This document shows positions 40,309 through 48,742 of a stretch of 64,000 bases of DNA, piece after piece. Where the stretch lies: assembly GCA_025558095.1 (NCBI GenBank), contig JAIVFI010000008.1:1-64000 (forward strand). The letters are read 5' to 3'. Under the pieces are notes generated by a model, which was not told the origin of the DNA, did not search any database, and saw only the letters and a list, made by a program, of their open reading frames with translations. Within the stretch, counting starts at the first letter, position 1. Each line of letters begins with the position of its first letter. Both the position numbers and the translations under genes were made by a program. Origin of the DNA: Hyaloraphidium curvatum. Its lineage: Eukaryota > Monoblepharomycota > Hyaloraphidiomycetes > Hyaloraphidiales > Hyaloraphidiaceae.

Positions 40309-41190
40309 GCTTGCGGTGTCTCCCGCAAATGCGGACCCGGGCGGCTTACGAAAGGGCATCCGCGCCCGCACTGGGCAGACAGGAAGGCCCAATCCGCTTC
40401 CAATACAGTCGACCGCTCCCAATACAATGGACAAAGACATGCCAGATCGATGAGCTGAAACCACGCGGGGCAGTACATTGCCACGGGGCCCGAAGGCGCG
40501 CAGCACCTTCCCATTCCCCGCCGCGCTCCGCGATCCCGCAACACATCTCCCTCCTCCCTTCTCCCCCGCCCGCGCATCCTCCGCCATGATCCTGACCAGC
40601 GCCTGCGCCCCCCTGCCCAGGTTCTCCGGGGCGATCCCGGACCCCCGGTCGAACAGCACGTTGTCCAGGTTCCATCCCGGAATGCGGGAAAGGACGAACA
40701 TGTCGACCAAGGGCGTGGGGCCGGGTAGATGGGCGACGGGCTTGCCAGGGCCCTACAGTGTGGAGGGGACGATGGGGGCGGCCGAGGTGAGCCCGAGCGC
40801 GTCGAGGCGGCGTTCGAAGTCCTCCCGCGCAGGGGCTCGGGGGACGCCGGTGTTTCCCAGCACTCCGTGCCAGCAATATGTTAGAGAAGGAGAAAAAGAA
40901 GGGAACTGGGAGAGTGGAGTTTCGGCGCCTTTCAGGGGTTCCCGACCGCTGTTCCCGGCGTTGACGCAACCCCTGGTCGGCGGCTTCGAGGGCGGCTCGG
41001 CGACAGGGCAGCCGCGGAGCACGCTGCTAGTTGTCTTCTCCTTTAATTCCCCGATGAGCAGGACGCCCCCGGCTCCCGGCGACACGTTGTGTGGTTGTTG
41101 GTCCGTGCTTGCGAGTGAGCTTTCGAAAGTTCAAGCGGCTCTGACCGCGCAAGGTGACGTAGCCTTCGCCCTCCCCACGCCGCCGCCGCG
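40309..41190. other. Divergent interval containing a possible coding remnant
   Basis: Lies between the starts of the SDR (minus) and PRELI (plus) genes. On the minus strand, about 41085-40550, one frame has protein-like text: SPGAGGVLLIG, AREDFERRLDALGLTSAAPIVPSTL and, after an in-frame TAG at 40753-40755, LVDMFVLSRIPGWNLDNVLFD. A Tyr codon changed to TAG would join the two halves. It may be a relic of an unidentified gene or an exon set I failed to resolve. No start, end or family could be defined, so it is not annotated as a gene. Confidence 0.3.
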
Positions 41191-42099
41191 ATGCCGCAGC
41201 GGTTCTCGACGAGCTACGAGTACGGGTGGGGAGTGCCTGCCCCGCGATGCAGCCCCCGCTGACCGGTCTCCCCGCAGCCACCCGTGGGCGCTCGTCACCC
41301 GCGGCGTGTGGGCAAAGTACCCGAACCCGCAGGCGTCGCACGTCCTCTCGGCCGACGTGCTCGACCGGCGGGTGGCCGCGGACGGCTCGCTGCACACGCT
41401 GCGGCTGCTGGTCAAGACGAACCACATGCCCGCGTGGGGCGCCGCCGTGCGTCGACAGCCGCCCCGCCGCGATGCCCGCGCCTGACCCCGTTTTCCCCCC
41501 TCCTTATATCGCGGATATTGCCGTCGGCCGGGGTCCCGCCGGCAAAACAGCTCTTCAAGGTCGCCATGCACGGCTACATCCTCGAGCAGTCCGTCGTCGA
41601 CCCCCGCACCCGCACCATGACCACGACCACCAAAAACATCACCCACACCACCCTGATGGAGGTCACCGAGTGGTCGACCCTGAGGCCGGACGATTCCGGG
41701 TCGGGCACGCGGGTGGACGTCGAGGCGCTCGTGTCGTGCACGCTCAGGACGGGGGGCTCGTTCCTCCGCTCGAGGGTCGAGGCGTTCGGCGTGCAGCGGT
41801 TCGAGAAGAACGTGGGCAAGGCGCGGGTGGGCATGGAATGGGTGCTCGCGCGACTCGAGGGGCAGCAGGCGGACGAGGAGGCCGAGAGGGGGAGGAAGGC
41901 GCTGCTCAAGAAGGTCAAGGACAGGGTGGTGCTCGCCGGCGAGCGGGTGGGGGAAAGGGTGGAGCGAGTGGCGGAGAGGGTGGGGGACCGCGTGGAGCGG
42001 GCCGCGGAGAGGGTGGGGGAGAAGGTGGAGAGGGCGGCGGGGAGGGCCGCCGAGGCGCTGCCGGTGGCCAAGCCCGCTGCAGAAGGCGTGCCGCGCTAG
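41191..42099 (+). CDS. PRELI/Ups-type mitochondrial lipid-transfer protein with repetitive C-terminal helix
   Basis: 250 aa from exons 41191-41225, 41278-41446 and 41551-42099 (introns of 52 and 104 bases). The first exon, only 35 bases, encodes MPQRFSTSYEYG and joins HPWALVTRGVWAKYPNPQAS; then HTLRLLVKTNHMPAW, LEQSVVDPRTRTM and a Thr-rich strand. This order is that of the PRELI/MSF1 domain of Ups1/Ups2-like proteins, which shuttle phosphatidic acid or phosphatidylserine across the mitochondrial intermembrane space together with an Mdm35-type partner. After the domain (about residue 190) there is a roughly 50-residue amphipathic helix built from repeats of about eleven residues (GERVERVAERV, GDRVERAAERV, GEKVERAAGR), which is unusual for the family and could bind membranes or mediate oligomerisation. 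It ends VAKPAAEGVPR. Confidence 0.85.
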
Positions 42100-42434
42100 G
42101 CTGCCTGCCGGAGCTGCCGCACTTGCTTCTTCCTCCTCCCTCCCACCCCATCGGCATCCTTCCCTGATTCGTTCTGGACTCGCTCTGTCTCTTGCGGACG
42201 TTCCGCGTGTACATAACCACCGCGGCCCGGGCACACGGCATGCCGGGCACGCCACTTGTGGGATCTGCTCTCCTTCAAATGTAGCATCAATAGCATCTTC
42301 TGATCTGGGGAACGCTGTGTCGGATGTTCGGTCCCTTGGTCCTCGGGGGCTACATCTACATCCGTGATCTCCCATAGGCCCAATCGAAACCCGTCCGCCC
42401 CCTCGATCTGCCCCATACGGGCCTGATCTGCCCC
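42100..42434. other. Convergent gene-free interval
   Basis: About 335 bases between the 3' ends of the PRELI gene (plus) and the PPR gene (minus); expected to hold both transcription terminators. Nothing else was recognised. Confidence 0.4.
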
Positions 42435-45400
42435 TCACACGCGATCCATCCCCTCCTCGACGTCGGCCTCCTCTTCCCCGCCATGCTCCCTCCTCCGATC
42501 CGCGCGGCGGCTCCCCCGCATGCCGCCTCCCTCTCCGCGGCCCTCGCCCGCGGCATCCCACCGCTGCCCCTCCTCCCTCCGCAAGGCGGAGCCGAGCAGA
42601 TCCAGCAGCGCCTGCGGCACCGCCGGCGCTTCTGACGGCGCCCCGGCTGCTTCCCCGTCCACCCCGCCGGCATCCGTCCGCGCCTCCTCGGACGGAACAG
42701 GCGCCCGGGACCGCGCACGGCGCCGGCTTCCCGCGTCCGCGCGCGGCGCCGTCCCGCGGCCGGCGCCGGCGAGGAGCCCCACCAGCGCCTCCGGGACGGC
42801 GGGCTTCTCCGCCCCCGCGCGGGGTTCGGAACCCGCGGCATCCTCCCCCTCGGCCGTCGGCTCCACGGACGCCGGAGGAGCAGCGCGATCCCGGCGTCCG
42901 GCGTCCGCAAGCCGCGCCGCGCGGCGCGCAGCCTTCAGCTCCTGCCTCGTGCGGAGCGCAAAGTCCTCCAGGCCCTCCCGCCCCGCATCCCCGGGATCGA
43001 ACCCGGCACGTGCCAGCGCGTCCCGGGCCAGGGCCTCCATGTCCGCCTTGTGCGGTTCCGGAAGGAGCTCCGCGATGCGCAGGGCGTTGAAGAACCCTGG
43101 CCAGATCCGTTTCCCGCCAGAGCGCGTCAAAGCCAGGCCGGGGCAAGGCCCGACGTCGCGGGCGGAACCGTGAGGTTGGGCCGCACCGGGGGGACCGCCG
43201 GTGAAGAACGCAGAGAGCAGCGCGACCGCAGGCTCCACATCGTCGTTCCGATCCGACCGCGCCAGCGCGCGAAGTCTCGCCATCACGGGATCCCAGAACG
43301 GCGGATGCCCATGCACGCGGGGGGGCAGGGGCCGCACCCACTCGAGGAGCTCGCCTGCGCTCCCCGCACGCCCGGCGATGGCATCCGCAATCGTCTTGTG
43401 GTCCACCCGGGTCCCGCCGGGCACCAGGGACGCGAGCTCGGCCAGGGCCGCCGGATCTCCGCGCGACGCTAGGAGCTCCAGCGCCGTCGTCCACAGCCCC
43501 GCGCCCACCGGGATCCCCGCCGACTCCACGGCCGCGAGTGCCCGCGCCACTTCCTGCGCGGTGGTCGCGGGGCCTACGAGGTCGGCGAGGACCCGCCGGG
43601 GCGGCTTGGGACGGCGATCCTCCGCTGCGATCCCGCCCTCTTGTCCGTCGAGGAGCTCGGATGCTTTCTCGGGCTGGCCGTTGGCGCGCGATCTGGCGCC
43701 TTCCAAAAGATCCACGAGCGCCTTGACCTCGTTCCCGGTGTCCTTCTCCCGCGAAATCCGATCGGATGCGCGGCGGTCACGTGGCGGCGGATTGAGATCC
43801 GCGTCCTGCACCTCATTGCTGCCGTCGTGCTCCTCCGACTGCTTTCCCGAATCTTCAAGAAGGTCCACGAGCACCTTGGCATCCGATCCGGGGCCCCGCC
43901 TCCGCCGCCGCGGTTTGCTCGGGGTTTGGTTCGCTGTGCTCTCCTCCTCGCTGGGCACTTCGCTCGCCTCCTGGCTCCGCAGTTCCAAAAGCTCCAGCAG
44001 CTCCGCCGGCAGCGTGGCTGCCCTCCTCCTGCCGGTCTTTGCAGCGCCGTCGTCGCCGGGCCCCGCATCTGAAGAGCCGCTTTCGGCCACACGTTGTGCC
44101 TCGCGCCACCCGCTGAGCTTTCCCCACACGACGTCCTGCATTTCGAGCAGCCCCAACCCCTCCGCCTCGAAGCCCGCCCGGACGAGGGCCTGCCGCGCCA
44201 GCTCCTCCATCTCGCGCCTCTGCTCCCGGTAGAGGCGGTTGCACGCGGCGAGGGCGTTCACGAGGCTTCGGAGCACTGCCTTGCGGTGCCGAACGAGGGG
44301 CGGCGGGGCGATACCGGCAAACGGCAGTGCTTCCGCAGCCGGGGCGAACAGGTCGCCCGAGTCGATGGCCGTACCGGTGAAAAGTGCCCTGCAGATGGCT
44401 ATCACAGGCGCCGGATCGTCATTTGGTCTCATCCGGCGGCCGAGATAATCCAATGCGTATGCCCAGACCCATGGCAACCACAACATCGAGGCCGGGAGCG
44501 TCCGCAGAACGGCAACCGCCCCCTTGTAGTCGCCGGCAGCCTGACAGAGTTTTTCAACGGCCGTGCCCGCCTGGACGTACTCCGGCTCCGGGATTGAGCC
44601 CCACAGTTCCGAGACAGCCGCGGCGTCCCCCCTCTCGGCAACGAGCAGCAGCGCCTGGTTCCAGCGGTCCGCGTTCAGCGGAATCCCCGCCCCCGCAAGG
44701 AGCGCCATGGCCTCCACAGCCTGCTCGCCCGTCGCGGCGGACCCGACAAGCGCGTCCACGAGCGTCGCAACGTCCCCGCTATCGAGTTCTCCGCCTTCCG
44801 CAACGAGCGCGACAAACTGCTCCCGCACGCGGTCCCACTGACGGAGGTTGCCGTAAGCGCTGATGAACGACATGCGGTCGTCGGGGCTCGGTTGGGCGCC
44901 GCGGCGTTCCAAGTCCTCCGCGAGCCCGACCACTGCCTCGTCGCCAGCCAGCTCGGCGTGCTCGAGCAGTGGCTCGTAGTGCGCCGCCGACGGGGGAACC
45001 GAGTACGGTTCCGAGTACAGGATGTTTAGGGCGGCGCGGGCAAGGCGCGGGTTGCCGCCCTCCAAAAGCGCCTTGACAAAGAACTGCAGCGGCACGGGCC
45101 CGCGCAGGCGCCCGTCGCGTTGCTGGCGGGCCACGAGGGAAAGGAGCTCCAGCAGCTTGCGGGCCCTCGTGATGGTCCCCACCGGCATGCCTGGGCGGCT
45201 CAGGTCGGCGATCCGCTCGGCTTCGCCCGAAGCGAGGTAGGCCCGCAATGCAGCCTCGGGATCCTCGGCTACCTCCATGGGATCCGGCCCATCCTCCGTC
45301 ATTGGGTGTTGGCGCTGACTGCCAATAAGGGGCTCAGAAGATGGAGGACGAATCCGCAGGTCCGCCGCCGCGCCGGTGACAGCAGGGTAGCCTGTCAAGT

Positions 45401-46277
45401 TCTCCGAGGATCCGTGCCGGGCGCAGACGATCGCGGCGATGAAGTAGGGCACGGTAGCTAATGGCAGTGGGCCGATGTCCTTGTGGGACGCAGCGCGGAA
45501 AAGGATCGCGAGGAAGGCGGTATAGTTCCCGGCGACGGCGAGCCCCTTCAGAAGAGACGGCCAGGCGCCGCCCAAAGATGCCCCACAAGAGTGAACGAAA
45601 TCGACCACTTTGGCACAGGCAGCATAATCCCTGCTCAAGAGGATCAGAATTCGGGTGGAATCAAGTGCTAGAACCCACACCCACCCGAGGGTCCCGCAGA
45701 TCCGACAGAGGTGAAGGTACCATGCCACCACCTTGGAGCTCACCGGTATGCCAGCGGCGGCGGCATCACCAGCGACGGCACGAACGCGGGCGGAAGCTTC
45801 TTCTGCGAGCGATCTCAATTCCTGGTCGCTGGACCCCGTCCGAGCAAGTTCCAAGACGGCTTCCGACAGGCGGAAGGCCACCGACTTGATGTCCGCCGCG
45901 GTCAAGTCCTTGGTTGAGCCCGCCAGCGCCCGGTACGCCGTCCAGACGGCATCCGCCCTTCCCGAGAGGGGCGTCCGGCTGCTATCGAACAGCACTTCGC
46001 GAAGGCCAGTGACGGCGAAGGAGCGGTCCGGCTCCGCGAGGACCGCGAGGCATCGTACTCCTAGAATCCGGGTCCGAAGGGCGACGCCGCCGTCGAAACC
46101 GACGATCCGGGGGATTTGCCCTCGGCAGGCAGCGGGAAGGAGGCCCGAGGTTCGGCATCTGTTCCTACCCGGCGGCGTCCTGTGCGCCCCCGAAAGCCGG
46201 CCCTCCAGGCTCAGAGCACGTTGTGCAGAGCGCTGCAAGGCCCTGGCCGAGCGAGGGACGCGGCCCAGGCCCTGCAT
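42435..46277 (-). CDS. Large pentatricopeptide-repeat-like protein with repeated LL motifs in a disordered tail
   Basis: 1262 aa from exons 46277-45685 and 45630-42435. The 54-base intron (GTGGGT...AGCAG) is in frame and stop-free; splicing gives TLGDYAACAKVVDFVHSCG, which matches the paralogue at 60.3-62.5 kb at the same position. The N terminus is Arg/Ser/Leu-rich without acidic residues, like a mitochondrial presequence. The middle is a series of paired helices of PPR style (for example NPRLARAALNILY, RQWDRVREQFVALVAEGG, AVEAMALLAGAGIPLNADRWNQALL). The C-terminal third alternates helical blocks with charged disordered linkers. The linkers carry a recurrent short motif of the type A-L-[LV]-[DGE]-L-L, five or six times. 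Probable role is organelle RNA binding or processing; the PPR assignment is by helix pattern. Confidence 0.72.
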   Translation of the reverse strand: MQGLGRVPRSARALQRSAQRALSLEGRLSGAHRTPPGRNRCRTSGLLPAACRGQIPRIVGFDGGVALRTRILGVRCLAVLAEPDRSFAVTGLREVLFDSSRTPLSGRADAVWTAYRALAGSTKDLTAADIKSVAFRLSEAVLELARTGSSDQELRSLAEEASARVRAVAGDAAAAGIPVSSKVVAWYLHLCRICGTLGWVWVLALDSTRILILLSRDYAACAKVVDFVHSCGASLGGAWPSLLKGLAVAGNYTAFLAILFRAASHKDIGPLPLATVPYFIAAIVCARHGSSENLTGYPAVTGAAADLRIRPPSSEPLIGSQRQHPMTEDGPDPMEVAEDPEAALRAYLASGEAERIADLSRPGMPVGTITRARKLLELLSLVARQQRDGRLRGPVPLQFFVKALLEGGNPRLARAALNILYSEPYSVPPSAAHYEPLLEHAELAGDEAVVGLAEDLERRGAQPSPDDRMSFISAYGNLRQWDRVREQFVALVAEGGELDSGDVATLVDALVGSAATGEQAVEAMALLAGAGIPLNADRWNQALLLVAERGDAAAVSELWGSIPEPEYVQAGTAVEKLCQAAGDYKGAVAVLRTLPASMLWLPWVWAYALDYLGRRMRPNDDPAPVIAICRALFTGTAIDSGDLFAPAAEALPFAGIAPPPLVRHRKAVLRSLVNALAACNRLYREQRREMEELARQALVRAGFEAEGLGLLEMQDVVWGKLSGWREAQRVAESGSSDAGPGDDGAAKTGRRRAATLPAELLELLELRSQEASEVPSEEESTANQTPSKPRRRRRGPGSDAKVLVDLLEDSGKQSEEHDGSNEVQDADLNPPPRDRRASDRISREKDTGNEVKALVDLLEGARSRANGQPEKASELLDGQEGGIAAEDRRPKPPRRVLADLVGPATTAQEVARALAAVESAGIPVGAGLWTTALELLASRGDPAALAELASLVPGGTRVDHKTIADAIAGRAGSAGELLEWVRPLPPRVHGHPPFWDPVMARLRALARSDRNDDVEPAVALLSAFFTGGPPGAAQPHGSARDVGPCPGLALTRSGGKRIWPGFFNALRIAELLPEPHKADMEALARDALARAGFDPGDAGREGLEDFALRTRQELKAARRAARLADAGRRDRAAPPASVEPTAEGEDAAGSEPRAGAEKPAVPEALVGLLAGAGRGTAPRADAGSRRRARSRAPVPSEEARTDAGGVDGEAAGAPSEAPAVPQALLDLLGSALRREEGQRWDAAGEGRGEGGGMRGSRRADRRREHGGEEEADVEEGMDRV

Positions 46278-46554
46278 CCCGTTCGGGGGGGGATGTTTAG
46301 TTTGTTGTCGTCACGCTTGGTCGTCTTCGATCCCCGGCCCTCCTTTCGCTGCGCCGTGCGTGGGAGTGACTCAGGCGCAGATGCCATCTTGCGCGTCGGA
46401 TCGAGCGGATCTGCGACGAATGGGCTTGATGGATCGATGGATCGGCTGCCGGCATAATGGTTCATGATCAAGATGAACCTCTATCGATCTATCGACCCCG
46501 AGTGACTCCTCCGCACGCTGCAGTCCCATATTTACACCCTAGGAGCAACGCAGC

Positions 46555-48079
46555 TCACGCCAGGTACTTCAGGATCTGGGCGGTGGCGATCCCGGATCCG
46601 AACATGGCCGCGGTCGCGATGACCGAGTTGGTGAGGAGCAGCGCGAATCCCGAGATGCCTGAAGGACGCAATTAGGTCCACGATCAACGGCATCTTTCGG
46701 TGTTACCCACCGTGACCTGTCGTACATCCAAGGGCCGTCCTTGCTCCGAACCACAGTAGTGCGCCCGCGAGCACGGGCTGCAGAAGCGGGTGCTTGCTCG
46801 AGAGGACGATCGACGGGGCGCCGGCGCCGGAACCGACGAGGCCGCCGACGAGGTGCCTAGTGCCGCCGAGTTTGGCAGAGAGGTAGGCGCCCGAGGCGAG
46901 CATGGCTAGGAAGCCCCAGCCGCTGAGGACGGTCTTGGCGCTGATCACGGGCTGGAACTTGGAGACCTCGGACTTGTCGTCGGTGAGGCCGAGCCGGCGG
47001 AACAGCCATCCGAAGGGGGCGAGCAGCGAGACGAACGGGGTGCTGGTGCCGAGGAACGTGTCGCCAAAGAGGACCATGGGCTGCAATGGGCGAAAGGGGG
47101 TGAGCGAGACGCAACGAGGAGCAAAACGCGGGACACGAACGAGCTGTGTGGCTCCCATGAGCGCGCCGGCCAAGACCGGGTTCCAAGCCGGGGCCCGCAG
47201 CGCGCTGAGAATACCGGTGATCGGCGGCACCGGAAAGTGGGGTTGGCTGTTGGGCGTCAGCTTGTTGAAAGCGACGGCCGCGGCAATCATGGCGGCCGAC
47301 GAGACGAGCGCCATCTTGTTGTAGCCGGTGCCGACCGCCTTGTCCAGCGACACTTCGGACGCCTTGCTCGCCTCAAAGAACTTTGGAAGCACTTTCCGCT
47401 CCGCGGCCGTGAACAGGCTCACGCCGACGAGCCCGCCGGCAATCACGGCCTCCGAACCGGGAACGCCCGAGGCGGCGGCAACCCATGCGGTTCCTGGGCA
47501 AGCACCCGACAGGGCCATGGCCGTGCCGAGCATGGCCGCGCCCGCCGCGGCCGACGTCGTGCCGCGCTGCGAATAGCGGCTAGTGCCGTATTGCTCCTTG
47601 ATCCGCTTAAAATGGGCTCCAAAGTAGCGGAGGAGGGGCGACTTGGAGTCCGCCGGGATCGAGTCGAGCAGGCCAAATATGAGCTGGCTCGCGCCGACGG
47701 CGCCCAGGAAGAAAGACATCATGGTGAAGTCGCGAAGAAGGAAGACATCTACCGTGACCCGAGAAAAGAGAGCAAATGGCAATGGGTCACCGGTCCACCG
47801 AGAACGGCCACCGAAACCCGTGGGCGCACCTTGTATCACTCGCGGCTCGAAAACGCGGCCCTTCTGGAGCGCAAAGCCAACAGAAAGTGGGCAAAGTCCC
47901 GCAGATACGAGGTAGCGAACGTAGGACTCGACGGAGCCTTTCTTGGCCGACGAAGTCGGAACGGACAGGGCGGCCAGGTCCTCCATCGGCTTGCCCTCCT
48001 TGGCCCGCTCCTCGAGCTTCTCGACGAGCGCCTCGCTGGCGATACTAGCCCGGCGCATGACGTTGCTGACGGGAGCCAT
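46555..48079 (-). CDS. YeeE/YedE-family sulphur-compound transporter (fused double domain)
   Basis: 443 aa from minus-strand exons 48079-47830, 47748-47141, 47080-46711 and 46658-46555 (introns of 81, 60 and 52 bases; the first two are in frame and stop-free). Polytopic membrane protein of the YeeE/YedE (DUF395, sulphur transport) family. The N-terminal half has GFALQKGRVFEPRVIQ joined to DVFLLRDFTMM and a Cys motif LSGACPGTAW. The C-terminal half repeats the fold and has GCTTGHGISGFALL, formed across the last splice. These Cys residues are the presumed route for thiosulphate or similar compounds in bacterial relatives. About ten membrane helices are evident. Bacterial versions are often two half-size proteins, and the fusion is typical of eukaryotic copies. 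A hydrophilic N terminus (residues 1-45) precedes the first helix. It starts 663 bases from the divergent coiled-coil gene. Confidence 0.85.
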
Positions 48080-48742
48080 GGCGGACGTCTCCGGTCTTTG
48101 CAAAGGGGCGAGTGTTTCTCGTCGGTCCTACGGCCGGCCGGGCGGCAAAGGGACGTCAGGCTTTGTCAGCTCCGAGCCGGTTTCTTGCGCCATCAAGATG
48201 AACTTGCGCTGGGACTTCGAATCGGCACATTGTTGGTATTAGGTCCAGGGTTCCGAACCATTCCCTCGGGTGATCTTTCTTGCTATTCGCGCCGCGTTGG
48301 GCAGGATGCGGGAGTCAAGGGCGAGAGGGTCTCGGCGAATCTGTGTCAACGGCAAGGCAGTTCGGCTGCGTACTAGAACCAGATACTAGGTGCAAGTGAC
48401 TCGATACGGAGCAGAGTCCCCCGGAGCAATTAGAACAACTATGCCCTGGGCCACGCAGATGGACAGTCTCCGCCGATACCTTGGTTGACGTCGTTCCGGT
48501 GTTTCGTTCGGACCAACCTTTGTTCCGACCAACCACCGCATGGCCGCCCAAAGCGAATCGGTGCGGATGAACTCTCTAAAGATCTCTGAGCGAAGCAGTT
48601 TAGCTCCGGAGTTGCGTAGAGGCGTGTCAAAGAGCTGCGGCGCGGCGCTGGCTGGCCAGCCAGCCTCTCAAAACAGCGATTGACAGGGTGTCGCAGCGCT
48701 GGGGGACGCCATCGTAGCGAATCGCGCTCTCGAGCGTTTACA
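48080..48742. other. Divergent intergenic region
   Basis: About 660 bases between the start codons of the sulphur transporter (minus) and the coiled-coil gene (plus), with more A/T than the genes. Presumed bidirectional promoter region; no defined element seen. Confidence 0.4.

Noticed and set aside
42980-43010. tRNA B-box-like GGATCGAACCC
   Set aside because: Lies inside the PPR coding frame with no acceptor stem, A box or anticodon arm around it.
41131-43494. 787-codon frame on the minus strand across the PRELI gene and PPR tail
   Set aside because: Low-complexity Arg/Gly/Ala translation antisense to the PRELI exons and out of frame with the PPR gene.
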